Counted from the first letter of the stretch, positions 8,744-18,205 are shown. The stretch: DNA of 64,000 bases from Paenibacillaceae bacterium GAS479 (GCA_900105225.1 LT629764.1:3988501-4052500), one strand, 5' to 3'. Notes: generated by a model from the letters alone, not told the origin. Made by a program: numbers and translations.

Positions 8744-8926
8744 AGTAAAGACCACTGCGGTTTTGAGCTGATCTACGCCCTTCAAAATTCGTTCAGAATT
8801 CATCTTTATGTACTCTGAATGCGCTGTCAAGGTCAGAGAGGCGGCCCGTCATCTGCAGTTCCATGTTCGCTTGTCCCATTACCGGCCTCGGATTCTGCTA
8901 AGGCTGAAGACAAAGGAGAGAGTTCA

Positions 8927-10039
8927 ATGACAGCTACCAAAGGTCTCGAAGGCATTGTCGCCACGACCTCATCCATCAGCTCCATCATCGACGGAGTCCT
9001 GACTTATCGCGGCATCGACATTGACGATTTGGCCGTTAATGCGACGTTTGAAGAAGTTGCCTATCTTCTCTGGTATGGCAAGCTGCCTACGGCATCCGAG
9101 CTAGAGCAACTGAAATCCAAATTGGATGAATTTGCTCCTGTTCCTTCCGAAGTTATCGAAGCGATCAAGCTGTATCCAAAAGATGCGAACTCTATGGCGG
9201 CGCTCCGCACAGCGGTATCCGCTCTGGCCCTATACGATCCGGCAGCTCAAGATATGTCCCGCGAAGCCAATGTGGATAAAGCAATCCGTCTGCAGGCACA
9301 GCTGCCTACGATCATTGCCGCATTTTCGCGCATCCGCGAGGGTCAGGAGCCAGTCGCTCCTAAGGCAGGCCTCTCCGTAGCAGCGAACTTCCTCTACATG
9401 CTGTCCGGTGAGACTCCGGATGAGGTAGCTGTGAAGGCGCTTGATCAAGCGCTGGTGCTGCATGCCGACCATGAACTTAACGCTTCCACCTTTGCCGGCC
9501 GTGTTACGGTTGCAACACTCTCGGATATGTATTCCGGCGTTGTGTCTGCGATCGGCGCTCTTAAAGGTCCGCTGCACGGCGGAGCAAACGAAGCGGTAAT
9601 GGTAATGCTGGAGGAGATCGGAACTCCGGATCGCGTTGAGTCGGTCATCAACGAGAAGCTTAACAACAAAGAGAAAATCATGGGCTTCGGCCATCGCGTT
9701 TATAAAAACGGCGACCCGCGCGCCAAACATCTTCAAAAAATGTCCGAAGAGCTCGGCAAGCTGAAGGGCAATATGGACCTGTACAACATGAGCGTGCAGA
9801 TCGAAGAGATCGTAACCGGCCAAAAGGGTCTGAAGCCTAACGTAGACTTCTACTCCGCATCCGTGTACACAACTCTCGGTATCAAACGCGACTTGTTTAC
9901 GCCGATTTTTGCCATCAGCCGCCTGTCGGGCTGGACAGCGCATATCCTGGAGCAGTACGATAATAATCGTCTGATTCGTCCACGCGCAGAATACACGGGA
10001 CCAGTGAACGCCAAGTTCATTCCAATCGAACAGCGTTAA
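8927..10039 (+). CDS. citZ: Citrate synthase
   Basis: A 370-residue citrate synthase of the short Gram-positive type, condensing oxaloacetate and acetyl-CoA at the entry to the TCA cycle. Near the N-terminus are [19 protein letters not shown] and YLLWYGKLP. The catalytic histidines lie in [12 protein letters not shown] and [16 protein letters not shown], and [12 protein letters not shown] holds the catalytic Asp. The ATG at 8927 is chosen because AAAGGAGAG lies just upstream and the protein then has normal length; the frame is open a further 36 codons upstream without homologous content. icd and mdh follow on the same strand. Confidence 0.97.
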   Translation: MTATKGLEGIVATTSSISSIIDGVLTYRGIDIDDLAVNATFEEVAYLLWYGKLPTASELEQLKSKLDEFAPVPSEVIEAIKLYPKDANSMAALRTAVSALALYDPAAQDMSREANVDKAIRLQAQLPTIIAAFSRIREGQEPVAPKAGLSVAANFLYMLSGETPDEVAVKALDQALVLHADHELNASTFAGRVTVATLSDMYSGVVSAIGALKGPLHGGANEAVMVMLEEIGTPDRVESVINEKLNNKEKIMGFGHRVYKNGDPRAKHLQKMSEELGKLKGNMDLYNMSVQIEEIVTGQKGLKPNVDFYSASVYTTLGIKRDLFTPIFAISRLSGWTAHILEQYDNNRLIRPRAEYTGPVNAKFIPIEQR

Positions 10040-10119
10040 TCCCGAGGTCCCCCTGGCCGCTGTGTCGGGGGGTTCAGCTGTGCGCGCATATGTCCCAGTT
10101 TCGGAATCTCAACTCATGC

Positions 10120-10136
10120 GTCCTTATAATTAGGAC
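10120..10136 (+). promoter_or_regulatory. Probable icd promoter inside a palindrome
   Basis: A perfect TATAAT at 10125-10130 lies between the arms GTCCT (10120-10124) and AGGAC (10132-10136). The -35 region is poor. The palindrome covers the -10 box and could be an operator. Confidence 0.45.
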
Positions 10137-10170
10137 AAGCACCATTATTTTAAGAGGAGGAATTACCCTA

Positions 10171-11466
10171 ATGGCACAATTCGAAAAATACGCTCTTCCA
10201 ACCGAAGGCGAGCAAATTACGATTCAAGACGGCAAGCTGCAAGTTCCTAACAACCCGATCCTTCCTTTCATCGAAGGCGACGGCACTGGCCGCGACATCT
10301 GGCGCGCTTCCAAGCGCGTTCTTGACTCCGCTGTAGAAAAAGCTTACAAAGGCGAGAAGAAAATTGCTTGGTACGAAGTATTTGCAGGTGAAAAAGCTTT
10401 CAACCAATACGGCGAGTGGCTACCTGCCGACACGCTGACTGCGATTCGCGAATACATCGTTGCGATCAAAGGACCTCTGACGACGCCAATTGGCGGCGGT
10501 ATCCGTTCCCTGAACGTGGCTCTGCGTCAAGAGCTTGACCTGTACGTCTGCCTGCGTCCTGTGCGTTACTTCGATGGCGTGCCTTCCCCAGTGAAGCGCC
10601 CTGAGCTGGTCAACATGGTTATTTTCCGCGAGAACACGGAAGACATCTATGCTGGCATCGAGTACCAAGAAGGATCCGAAGCTGTGAAAAAAGTTCTGTC
10701 CTTCCTGCAAAATGAGATGGGCGTGAACAAAATCCGCTTCCCGGAAACATCCGGCATCGGCATCAAGCCAGTATCCGCAGAAGGCTCCAAACGCCTTGTG
10801 CGCGCAGCTATCGAGTACGCAATCGAGCATGGCCGCAAGTCCGTAACGCTCGTTCACAAAGGCAACATCATGAAGTTCACCGAAGGAGCCTTCAAAAACT
10901 GGGGTTACGAAGTGGCTGAAGCCGAGTTCGGCGACAAAGTGTTCACTTGGGATCAATATGACCGCATCAAAGAAGAGCAAGGCGTTGATGCAGCCAACAA
11001 AGCTCAAGAAGAAGCTCTCGCAGCTGGCAAAATCCTGATCAAGGACGCTATTGCCGACATTGCTCTGCAACAAGTTCTGACTCGTCCGACCGACTTCGAC
11101 GTTATCGCGACGCTGAACCTGAACGGCGACTACCTGTCTGACGCTCTGGCTGCTCAAGTTGGCGGCATCGGTATCGCTCCAGGCGCTAACATCAACTACT
11201 TGACTGGACATGCTATCTTCGAAGCTACGCACGGCACAGCTCCTAAGTATGCTGACAAGGACGTTGTAAACCCAGGTTCCGTTATTCTGTCCGGCGTTAT
11301 GATGCTTGAGCATCTGGGCTGGCAAGAAGCGGCTGACCTCATCTACAAAGGCATGGAAACTTCGATCAACAACAAAACAGTTACTTACGACTTTGCCCGT
11401 CTGATGGATGGCGCCAAAGAAGTGAAATGCTCCGAGTTCGCGGATCAAGTTATCGCCAACATGTAG
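10171..11466 (+). CDS. icd: Isocitrate dehydrogenase (NADP-dependent)
   Basis: A 431-residue enzyme that oxidatively decarboxylates isocitrate to 2-oxoglutarate. [11 protein letters not shown] near residues 32-42, then [24 protein letters not shown] carrying the substrate-binding serine and arginines. [18 protein letters not shown] and [22 protein letters not shown] are typical of the prokaryotic NADP-type family. AGAGGAGGAATT lies just before the ATG. Codon use is strongly biased (GGC, GCT, AAA, CGC), as expected for high expression. It has a possible promoter of its own and a strong terminator, so icd can be transcribed apart from mdh. Confidence 0.97.
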   Translation: MAQFEKYALPTEGEQITIQDGKLQVPNNPILPFIEGDGTGRDIWRASKRVLDSAVEKAYKGEKKIAWYEVFAGEKAFNQYGEWLPADTLTAIREYIVAIKGPLTTPIGGGIRSLNVALRQELDLYVCLRPVRYFDGVPSPVKRPELVNMVIFRENTEDIYAGIEYQEGSEAVKKVLSFLQNEMGVNKIRFPETSGIGIKPVSAEGSKRLVRAAIEYAIEHGRKSVTLVHKGNIMKFTEGAFKNWGYEVAEAEFGDKVFTWDQYDRIKEEQGVDAANKAQEEALAAGKILIKDAIADIALQQVLTRPTDFDVIATLNLNGDYLSDALAAQVGGIGIAPGANINYLTGHAIFEATHGTAPKYADKDVVNPGSVILSGVMMLEHLGWQEAADLIYKGMETSINNKTVTYDFARLMDGAKEVKCSEFADQVIANM

Positions 11467-11475
11467 GACATACCG

Positions 11476-11501
11476 GGGCCCGCTTCGGCGGGCCCTTCAT
11501 T
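11476..11501 (+). terminator. Terminator after icd
   Basis: GGGCCCGC (11476-11483), a TTCG tetraloop and GCGGGCCC (11488-11495), then TTCATT. The stem is very stable; the T tract is short. Confidence 0.7.
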
Positions 11502-11592
11502 CTGCCCAGCCGGGATGACCGGTAACTGGCAGTATAGATGACATCCATAATCACGCGATAGACCATACCAACTTAAGCGGAGGTTTTTGATC

Positions 11593-12543
11593 ATGGCGAT
11601 TAGACGCAATAAAATCACGGTTGTAGGTGCAGGCTTCACAGGTGCAACGACGGCTCTTATGCTGGCTCAAAAGGAACTTGGCGACGTTGTACTTGTCGAC
11701 ATTCCACAGCTTGAGAATCCGACGAAGGGCAAAGCTCTCGATATGCTGGAGGCTTCCCCGGTTCAAGGTTTTGATTCCAAAATTACCGGAACATCCGACT
11801 ATGCCGACACGAAGGATTCCGACGTTGTCATCATTACGGCCGGTATTGCTCGCAAGCCTGGCATGAGCCGCGACGATCTCGTGAGCACAAACGCTGGCAT
11901 CGTGCGTTCCGTTTGCGAAAACATCAAAGTGACGAGCCCGAACGCTTATGTCATCATTTTGTCCAACCCGGTTGATGCGATGACTTATGCTGCTTTCGAA
12001 ACGCTTGGTTTCCCTAAAAACCGCGTTATCGGCCAATCCGGCGTACTCGACACAGCTCGCTACTGCACGTTCATCGCGCAAGAGCTGAACGTATCCGTTG
12101 AAGACGTACGTGGCTTCGTGCTCGGCGGCCATGGCGACGACATGGTACCGCTCGTGCGTTACTCCAATGTTGGCGGTATTCCAATCGAGAAGCTGATTCC
12201 AGCTGAGCGCATCGAAGCGATTGTACAACGCACCCGCGTTGGCGGCGGCGAGATCGTTAACCTGCTCGGCAATGGCAGCGCGTACTACGCTCCAGCAGCT
12301 TCCCTCGTGCAGATGGCTGAGGCGATTCTTAAGGACAAAAAACGGATCATTCCTGTTATCGCGCTTCTCGAAGGCGAGTATGGTTATGACGGCCTATTCC
12401 TCGGCGTACCTGCAATTCTGGGCGGCGACGGCATTGAGAAAGTATTCGAGCTGGAGCTGACGGCTGAAGAAAAAGCGGCTCTGGACAAGTCCGCTGACTC
12501 CGTGCGCAATGTCATTAAAGTTGTAGCAGGCGCTGAGGCGTAA
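11593..12543 (+). CDS. mdh: Malate dehydrogenase
   Basis: A 316-residue LDH-like malate dehydrogenase that interconverts malate and oxaloacetate with NAD. The Rossmann motif [15 protein letters not shown] is near residue 12, SNPVDAMTY near 120, and [12 protein letters not shown] followed by [14 protein letters not shown] carries the catalytic His. The ATG at 11593 is preferred over the TTG at 11587 because GCGGAGG (11577-11583) is then 9 bases away rather than 3. It completes a citZ-icd-mdh cluster as in other Firmicutes. Confidence 0.97.
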   Translation: MAIRRNKITVVGAGFTGATTALMLAQKELGDVVLVDIPQLENPTKGKALDMLEASPVQGFDSKITGTSDYADTKDSDVVIITAGIARKPGMSRDDLVSTNAGIVRSVCENIKVTSPNAYVIILSNPVDAMTYAAFETLGFPKNRVIGQSGVLDTARYCTFIAQELNVSVEDVRGFVLGGHGDDMVPLVRYSNVGGIPIEKLIPAERIEAIVQRTRVGGGEIVNLLGNGSAYYAPAASLVQMAEAILKDKKRIIPVIALLEGEYGYDGLFLGVPAILGGDGIEKVFELELTAEEKAALDKSADSVRNVIKVVAGAEA

Positions 12544-12553
12544 GGATTAAAAG

Positions 12554-12594
12554 GCTGCTTCCCTGTCTTTCCGACAGAGGAGCAGCTTTTTTTT
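12554..12594 (+). terminator. Terminator after mdh
   Basis: GCTGCT (12554-12559) pairs with AGCAGC (12581-12586) around an inner CTGTC/GACAG stem, followed by eight T residues. Confidence 0.9.
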
Positions 12595-12595
12595 G

Positions 12596-12871
12596 TTAAT
12601 CTATATCGTAAATTTTCCATTGCCCATTGATTTTGTGAAATACAAACATATAATAACTCTCGGATGAATTCTCTGTAGTTACTAATGCTGCAATCGTGCC
12701 CATTGTATCGGAAATATCACCAATATGATCAATACGGATGTCTATGAACTTTTTAGAACTCATCTGCCTAATTGGTGAATGCGGCTCTTCACTTATGAGA
12801 GCCATATATTTTTCTTCATCTCCCTCATTTCTGTATTTCGTTGACTGATTCAGTAATTTAATATGAGGCAT
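12596..12871 (-). CDS. Small AT-rich hypothetical protein, possibly a truncated remnant
   Basis: A 91-codon frame, much richer in A and T than its neighbours. The C-terminal half (residues 45-91, ending YYMFVFHKINGQWKIYDID) resembles the last beta strands of NTF2-like or DUF4829-type proteins, many of which are exported. The first residues give no signal peptide, and the ATG at 12871 has no clear ribosome binding site. Ten more codons are open upstream before a stop, ending IGC-M, which might be a relic of a lipobox. I cannot decide between a short intact gene and the 3' end of a decayed one. Confidence 0.35.
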   Translation of the reverse strand: MPHIKLLNQSTKYRNEGDEEKYMALISEEPHSPIRQMSSKKFIDIRIDHIGDISDTMGTIAALVTTENSSESYYMFVFHKINGQWKIYDID

Positions 12872-13279
12872 ACACCCAATAGACGATTTAAAAACCGGTT
12901 AGTTACATATTTGGATGAATTAACATTTGAAAAACGTCCGAATAATCCTGAGCTGTGCAGGATCATCGGGGCGGTTTTCTCCTCTCGATTTGAATTGAAT
13001 AGGGTTTGAACTCGGCTTTTGTGGGCAACGCAACTTTTTTTTGTGCGATTTATCGTATAAAATTCGGTTTATAACCGCCTCTTTTCAACACTTTGTATGA
13101 TAAAACATACAAAGCCCAGCTTTCGTCGCCTATGCCCAGCCATTTTGAATGATTTATCGTACAAAATCTAAAAAATCAGCTCGGCTCGAATGCATGTTGG
13201 GTGAAAAATCATACAAAATGTGCATGCCCACATCAATACGAGACTATGGACAAATATTATGCGGCGGGAGAAATATATA
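12872..13279 (+). other. Gene-free AT-rich region (408 bp) carrying a repeat array
   Basis: No coding frame is supported here. The right two-thirds holds the 52-bp-periodic repeat array (separate entry). The last 20 bases hold GGGAG, the ribosome binding site for the phosphatase gene. Composition differs from the flanking core genes. Confidence 0.6.
13042..13219. repeat. Four-unit degenerate repeat with exact 52-bp period
   Basis: A core of the form GATTTATCGTACAAAAT recurs with its C-R-TA-Y-AAA segment starting at 13054, 13106, 13158 and 13210, that is every 52 bases. Around 13091-13114 the core is a perfect inverted repeat, CTTTGTATG, 6 bases, CATACAAAG. The about 27 bases between cores are only weakly alike. 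Confidence 0.7.
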
Positions 13280-13852
13280 ATGACGGAAATTGCTTTCATT
13301 AGGCATGGAATGACCAACTGGAATAGGGAGAAAAGAGCACAAGGGCAATCTAATATCCCACTGAACGATGAAGGGAAGCATCAAGCAAAATTATTGGCAG
13401 AGCGGTTGAAAAATGAAACTTGGGATCTAATAATTTCTAGTGACTTGTCTCGTGCTAGTGAAACTGCAAGTATTATAGCCAGTTCCTTAGGTATGTCAGT
13501 TCAAGTAGATCAACGACTAAGAGAAATGCACAAAGGCGAGACCGAAGGGACTACACAAGAGGAACGCATAATAAAGTGGGGTGAACAGTGGGAGAGCCTA
13601 CCTCTAGGCATTGAAGACAAGGACTCCATAATAAACAGAGGTACTTCCTTTGTATCAGAAATAGTGGGGAAGTCTTTTGGGAAAAAAGTGTTGGTTGTAA
13701 GTCACGGTGCTTTAATCGGATTGACAGTAAAACATTTCATACCCGAACTGAATATTGCTCAGCACTTTCAAAATACTGCCATCACAAGTTTAATGCACTC
13801 TGAACTTGGATGGGAATGTACTCTTTTTAATTGTGCTAAACACTTGAATTAA
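13280..13852 (+). CDS. Histidine phosphatase family protein
   Basis: A 190-residue member of the phosphoglycerate-mutase-like branch. R8-H9-G10 in AFIRHGMTNW is the phospho-accepting His motif; SSDLSRASETA carries the second Arg, the acid is in LREMHKGETEG, and VVSHGALIG holds the second catalytic His. It probably dephosphorylates a small metabolite; the substrate is unknown. ATG 13280 is chosen because GGGAG lies 10 bases upstream and RHG then sits at its usual place. Base composition and codon use are clearly AT-richer than the core genes around it, suggesting acquisition. Confidence 0.85.
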   Translation: MTEIAFIRHGMTNWNREKRAQGQSNIPLNDEGKHQAKLLAERLKNETWDLIISSDLSRASETASIIASSLGMSVQVDQRLREMHKGETEGTTQEERIIKWGEQWESLPLGIEDKDSIINRGTSFVSEIVGKSFGKKVLVVSHGALIGLTVKHFIPELNIAQHFQNTAITSLMHSELGWECTLFNCAKHLN

Positions 13853-13947
13853 GTGAGTTATTGCGGGGCATTGTTCGGTCCAATAACGAATCGGCAGCAA
13901 AAATAGGCCTTAAAGAGGCGGTTGTGGAGGGCGGGCAGTGCCCGTCC

Positions 13948-14703
13948 TCACTCCGCAAACAGCTCCTCCAGCATCGCCTTTTTATGGTTGACGAACTGTT
14001 TCATCAGCGTGAAATGGGAGGTTTCCTCCAGCTCTACCTCTCGTATACCGTCTTGGTTCAGCTCGTAGATGATGGAATCCGGGTAGGCCATCAGAATGGG
14101 CGAATGAGTCGCGATGATGAACTGTGAATGTTTCTGGACGAGCTCATGTATCCGCGACAGCATCGACAGCTGGCGAAGAGGGGACAGCGCGGCTTCAGGC
14201 TCGTCGAGAATATACAATCCGCGGCCGCCAAAACGGTGCTGAAAGGTGGCAAAAAATGATTCGCCATGTGACTGTTCATGCAGCGATTTGCCCCCGTAGG
14301 ACGAGATGAGCGGGGGATCGCGACGGTCTTCATCATTGTCCATTCGATCAATCTCGCTGGCGAGATTGTAATAACTTTCAGCTCGGAAGAAGAAGCCATC
14401 CCGAGCCTTATGTATACCCCGCGCTAGACGCAAATGGCGATGCAGCTCGGAATGCGACTCAGCGGTGGCAAAATTAAAATTGATCGTGCCGCCCTCAGGG
14501 TTGAAGCCCCAGGCGACGGCGATCGCCTCCATAAGCGTCGATTTGCCGGTACCATTTTCACCGACAATGTAAGTCACCTTGGGATGAAGGCTGAGCCGCT
14601 CCAACGAGCGGACCGCAGGCAGGTGAAACGGGTACTCGCTAAGGTTAGATATACCTCCTCGCAGCAGCTCGATACTCTTCAGATATCCGGGACCAGAACT
14701 CAT
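13948..14703 (-). CDS. AAA family ATPase (SMC/ABC-like, predicted)
   Basis: A 251-residue single-domain ATPase. Walker A GENGTGKST is at residues 48-56, an ABC-like signature lies near HGESFFATFQHRF, Walker B is GLYILDEPEAALSP, and a following ATHSP is the switch His. This matches the small COG3910-type predicted ATPases. No nuclease or toxin partner is adjacent, so there is no reason to call it an OLD-type or defence protein. ATG 14703 is preferred, with AAGGAAGGTGAG upstream; the open frame extends 72 codons further without family resemblance. It is transcribed divergently from the next gene. Confidence 0.82.
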   Translation of the reverse strand: MSSGPGYLKSIELLRGGISNLSEYPFHLPAVRSLERLSLHPKVTYIVGENGTGKSTLMEAIAVAWGFNPEGGTINFNFATAESHSELHRHLRLARGIHKARDGFFFRAESYYNLASEIDRMDNDEDRRDPPLISSYGGKSLHEQSHGESFFATFQHRFGGRGLYILDEPEAALSPLRQLSMLSRIHELVQKHSQFIIATHSPILMAYPDSIIYELNQDGIREVELEETSHFTLMKQFVNHKKAMLEELFAE

Positions 14704-14803
14704 TTTAATCTCACCTTCCTTGAAAACCTCACTATGGAACCAGTATACTCGATAAACGGTTTCAAAAACGATCATCGACCATTGGCAAAGGGGGAAGCTC
14801 GGG

Positions 14804-15328
14804 ATGGAAGAGGAGTCCTGGATTACACATGAAGAATATTTGGCAGCTGCGGAGCTTTTCCGCTCGGCATTCCCAGCCTTTGCGGCTGAGGTGGCAAGGG
14901 TGGAAATAATCCGCGGCAAGCTGAATGACTTTCAGCTTAGCCGGGCTGTTACGATGGCGACGGACAGCATCGAGATTCTTGGCTGGGATAGCCGGCGTAC
15001 GGTGCTCGCGATCTTTGACGTATACGTGGAGCTTTATCGGGGTGAAGGACGCAATGCGGCGGACTGCTGGGTAGAAGCAACATTTGGAGCGGGACTTACT
15101 TGTTCCGGATCGGATGAGTCAGTACCAGCTGACCCTGGTCTTCTCGCGCGGCTTGCCGAGGTTGAGCTGGAAATCCAGGCTCGCGAGGCAGAGCTGCTGG
15201 AGCTGTATAGGGAGCTGACGAGGCTAAAGACGGCCGCCAGCGGCACATCCGGTGCGTCTGCAGCTGTCAGCGAGCAGCTGTCGGATCGGTGGACACTCTA
15301 CCCGGATCATGTCACAATAAAGGAATGA
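14804..15328 (+). CDS. Hypothetical protein with C-terminal coiled coil, upstream of recQ
   Basis: A 174-residue protein that I do not recognise. The N-terminal 100 residues are mixed helical, with EYLAAAELFRSAFPAFAAEVARVE and GWDSRRTVLAIFDVYVELYRGEGRNAADCW. Residues about 108-140 (ARLAEVELEIQAREAELLELYRELTRLK) form a clear heptad coiled coil. AAAGGGGG lies upstream of the start. The gene ends 47 bases before the recQ ATG, so the two are probably cotranscribed. Confidence 0.6.
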   Translation: MEEESWITHEEYLAAAELFRSAFPAFAAEVARVEIIRGKLNDFQLSRAVTMATDSIEILGWDSRRTVLAIFDVYVELYRGEGRNAADCWVEATFGAGLTCSGSDESVPADPGLLARLAEVELEIQAREAELLELYRELTRLKTAASGTSGASAAVSEQLSDRWTLYPDHVTIKE

Positions 15329-15375
15329 ACGCCGGGCGGCTCTCGTCCGGTTATCCAGGAGAGGAAGCTGAACCT

Positions 15376-17553
15376 ATGCTGCAGGAAGCGCGCGATTTGC
15401 TGAAGCGCGTCTACGGATACGACTCTTTTCGCCAAGGGCAGGAGGGTATTATTGAGGCGATAACGGGCGGCAGCGATACGCTGGCCATTTTGCCGACAGG
15501 CGGCGGTAAGTCCGTTTGTTATCAGATTCCGGCGATGCTGCTGACGGGTACGACCATCGTCGTTTCACCGCTTATTTCATTGATGAAAGACCAGGTCGAT
15601 GCTCTGCGAAGGGTTGGCGTACCGGCTGCCTTTCTGAACAGTTCACTCGGAGCTGCGGAATATCGGGAAGTGTTGCGCGCGGCGCTGAATGGAGAATATA
15701 AGCTGCTGTATGTCGCGCCCGAGCGACTTGATGGCTCGATGTTTGGGGAGCTGTCGGAGCGAATGCGCATCCCGATGATCGCCATCGATGAAGCGCATTG
15801 CGTATCGCAATGGGGCCATGATTTCCGGCCAAGCTATCGCCAGTTGGCGAACTGGATCGGCCGCATGGAGGATCGCCCGCTGGTGGCGGCGTTCACGGCA
15901 ACGGCCACGCCAGAGGTAGCCGAGGATATATCCGGCATGTTAGGTCTGCGTGATCCTAGCGTGTTCATCAGTGGTTTTGCCAGGGAGAATCTATCGCTGT
16001 CGGTCGTAACCGGCGTGGAAAAAAAGCGGTTTTTAACTCGCTTCTTGCAGGAGCGGCCGGATCAGTCCGGCATTATCTATGCCGCAACGCGCAAGGAGAC
16101 GGAGGCGGTCCATGAAGAACTGCTGCGCCAGGGCATCCCGGCAGGCAAGTATCATGGCGGACTTGGAGACGCAGAACGGGGCGACGCGCAGGAGAAGTTT
16201 CGTTTTGACGAGACGCGTGTGATGGTAGCAACGAACGCATTTGGCATGGGTATTGACAAGCCGAATGTGCGCTTTGTGCTGCACTGGCAAATGCCGGGCG
16301 ACGTGGAATCCTACTATCAGGAAGCGGGACGTGCGGGGCGCGACGGCGAGGAATCGGAATGTGTGCTGCTGTTCGAGCCGCAGGATGTGCAGATCCAGCG
16401 TTTTCTGATTGAACAGGGAGTCGGAGATGAGGGCAGGAAGTCTGTCCAGCTGTCCAAGCTATATTCGATGATGAATTTTGCGCGTACGGAGCGTTGTTTG
16501 CAGCAGTTCATCGTTGATTATTTCGGCGAAAAGGGTGTGCAGCCCTGCGGCAAATGCGGCAATTGCCTCGATAAGAGCGAGCGGCTTGATATGACCAGCG
16601 AAGCGCAGAAGGCGCTTAGCTGCGTCGGCCGCATGAAGGGCCGTTTCGGTGTCATAATGGCTGCCAAAGTGCTCAAGGGCTCTCGTGACAAAAAGATTAT
16701 TCAATTTGGCCTCGACCGGCTGTCGACCTACGGCCTGATGAGAGAGTGGCCGGAACGGGAAATTTCCGATTGGTTGTACTGGCTTGTAGCCGAAGGTTAT
16801 ATGCGGATGAGCGAGGGTCAATATCCGACCGTGTCACTTACGGCTGAGGCGCTGCCGGTGTTGGAAGGCAGCAAAACGGTCGTGCGGCGCAAGTCGACCT
16901 CGGTGCGGCGTGCCGCCTCAAATGCTGGGGCGGAAGCTTCACCATTGTTCGAGGCGCTGCGCCAGTGGCGTAAAGAAACGGCAGCCCGGGAGGGCGTGCC
17001 GCCTTTCATGCTGTTTTTCGACGCGACGCTGCGAGAGCTGGCTGCGGCCGCTCCAGCAACGCGGGATGAGCTGCTCCGCGTCAAAGGCATTGGAGCGGCC
17101 AAAGCGGACAAGTATGGCGACGCGCTGCTGGCTATTATGGCCGGTGAGGAAGGGGCAGCTTCTCGTGAGCCGGATCTCTTTAGCTCATCGGCCTCGGCTA
17201 CATCGACAAGGTCAGCGTCTCTCTCGGATAGCGGCGCTTCCGGCCGTGGTGAGAGTGGTAGCCATCTAGCCACGTACGAGATGTTCCAGGGGGGCGCTGA
17301 AGTGGCGGATATAGCTGCCGAACGCGGTATCAGCCGCGTTACGGCAGAGAATCATCTGATGCGCTGCGCTGATGAGGGCATGGAGCTGGACTGGAGCCGC
17401 ATTATTCCGGAGGAGCAGGAGCCGCTTATTTTGGAGGTGGTGGAACGCCTTGGAGGAGACAAGCTGCGTCCGCTCAAAGATGCTTTGCCGCCGGACGTCG
17501 ATTATTTCGCCATTCACGGTGTGCTGCGAAAACATGGGTTGAAGAGCGGGTGA
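15376..17553 (+). CDS. recQ: ATP-dependent DNA helicase RecQ
   Basis: A 725-residue 3'-5' DNA helicase for recombination and fork repair. Walker A LPTGGGKS is at residues 39-46 and the DEAH box is in IAIDEAHCVSQWGHDFRPSYRQL. HGGLGDAERG and GRAGRDGEESECVLL are helicase motifs V-VI. The zinc-binding RQC cysteines are in CGKCGNCLD, the HRDC domain lies at about 540-615 (RVKGIGAAKADKYG), and a C-terminal helix-turn-helix domain (VADIAAERGISRVTAENHL) follows a Ser-rich linker. ATG 15376 is preferred with CAGGAGAGG upstream; ATG 15325 in the same frame overlaps the previous stop but has no usable ribosome binding site. Confidence 0.95.
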   Translation: MLQEARDLLKRVYGYDSFRQGQEGIIEAITGGSDTLAILPTGGGKSVCYQIPAMLLTGTTIVVSPLISLMKDQVDALRRVGVPAAFLNSSLGAAEYREVLRAALNGEYKLLYVAPERLDGSMFGELSERMRIPMIAIDEAHCVSQWGHDFRPSYRQLANWIGRMEDRPLVAAFTATATPEVAEDISGMLGLRDPSVFISGFARENLSLSVVTGVEKKRFLTRFLQERPDQSGIIYAATRKETEAVHEELLRQGIPAGKYHGGLGDAERGDAQEKFRFDETRVMVATNAFGMGIDKPNVRFVLHWQMPGDVESYYQEAGRAGRDGEESECVLLFEPQDVQIQRFLIEQGVGDEGRKSVQLSKLYSMMNFARTERCLQQFIVDYFGEKGVQPCGKCGNCLDKSERLDMTSEAQKALSCVGRMKGRFGVIMAAKVLKGSRDKKIIQFGLDRLSTYGLMREWPEREISDWLYWLVAEGYMRMSEGQYPTVSLTAEALPVLEGSKTVVRRKSTSVRRAASNAGAEASPLFEALRQWRKETAAREGVPPFMLFFDATLRELAAAAPATRDELLRVKGIGAAKADKYGDALLAIMAGEEGAASREPDLFSSSASATSTRSASLSDSGASGRGESGSHLATYEMFQGGAEVADIAAERGISRVTAENHLMRCADEGMELDWSRIIPEEQEPLILEVVERLGGDKLRPLKDALPPDVDYFAIHGVLRKHGLKSG

Positions 17554-17718
17554 CATTGACTGTCAACACATTTCACCCCACTAGGCTCTGGGATCTGCGC
17601 ACGGTGCAGAAAGGCTCCCGAAGCTTGATTCCAAACGACCTATTAACGGACGTTTTTGGCAGACTTGCCCCGAAATCAGAGTAATCGGTCGTAAAAGGTA
17701 GATCGGAAGCGGTTTCTT

Positions 17719-17747
17719 TTGTAAAGGCAGGACTGATTTAGTATACT
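17719..17747 (+). promoter_or_regulatory. Sigma-A promoter for the 17777 gene
   Basis: TTGTAA (17719-17724), 17 bp, TATACT (17742-17747), thirty bases before the start codon. Confidence 0.75.
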
Positions 17748-17776
17748 TAAAGTAGAGAAGTTTAGGAGGATGAACA

Positions 17777-18205
17777 ATGACTGATGTAATGGTATTTTTG
17801 CATGTGCTAGGCGCGGGAGGTCTTGGATTTTACCTGATCCTTCCTTTCTTGGTCGGCCGTGCATCCCGTCTGGCGGGTGTCGGACAGCAAGGTCTTGCTG
17901 AAGGCCTCATTACGGGTAATCGAGTCGCTCAGTATTTCCTGATTGTGCAGTTTATTACCGGAGGATACCTTATCACGGCAGCGGGAGAATACACCGTTGT
18001 GTGGATGGTGATCTCGATCTTGTTGTTCCTGGCTATTGCTGCTCTCGGCGGCATTCAAACCAAACCGCTCAAAGGTATCGTCAGCCAGATCCAGGCTGGC
18101 CAAAGCGCTGCAGCTAGCATCGCCAAAGTACGCATGTTCAGCTTTATTTTGCTCGCTCTGTACGTAATCATCATGTACTTGATGGTTAATCCATTCTACA
18201 AGTAA
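17777..18205 (+). CDS. Small integral membrane protein, four predicted membrane segments
   Basis: A 142-residue hydrophobic protein. Membrane segments are likely at residues about 4-25, 52-68, 72-92 and 119-138. An early HVLGAGGLGFYLILP motif recalls the DUF2269/CopD-like group of four-helix membrane proteins, but I cannot make a firm assignment. It has its own good promoter and an AGGAGG site, and it stands alone on its strand before the large inverted repeat at 18309. Confidence 0.65.
   Translation: MTDVMVFLHVLGAGGLGFYLILPFLVGRASRLAGVGQQGLAEGLITGNRVAQYFLIVQFITGGYLITAAGEYTVVWMVISILLFLAIAALGGIQTKPLKGIVSQIQAGQSAAASIAKVRMFSFILLALYVIIMYLMVNPFYK

Larger units (their letters stand above)
8554..8926 (+). 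other. Divergent control region ppx-citZ (373 bp)
   Basis: This gene-free stretch holds the ppx promoter with its palindrome (8603-8639), an ATAA-N7-TTAT dyad (8689-8703), the citZ promoter (8715-8743), and a citZ leader of about 175 bases that ends in an AAAGGAGAG ribosome binding site. The open frame runs upstream of the citZ ATG, but nothing in it looks like citrate synthase. Confidence 0.65.

Noticed and set aside
10420-11448. Minus-strand open frame of 342 codons opposite icd
   Set aside because: Antisense shadow of icd; same codon-bias effect.
12872-13279. CRISPR array at the 52-bp-periodic repeats
   Set aside because: The conserved part is short and degenerate, units differ, and no cas genes are near.
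13948-14703. Defence-type ATPase (OLD or Septu-like system)
   Set aside because: It is a small single-domain ATPase with no nuclease domain and no nuclease or HNH partner next to it.
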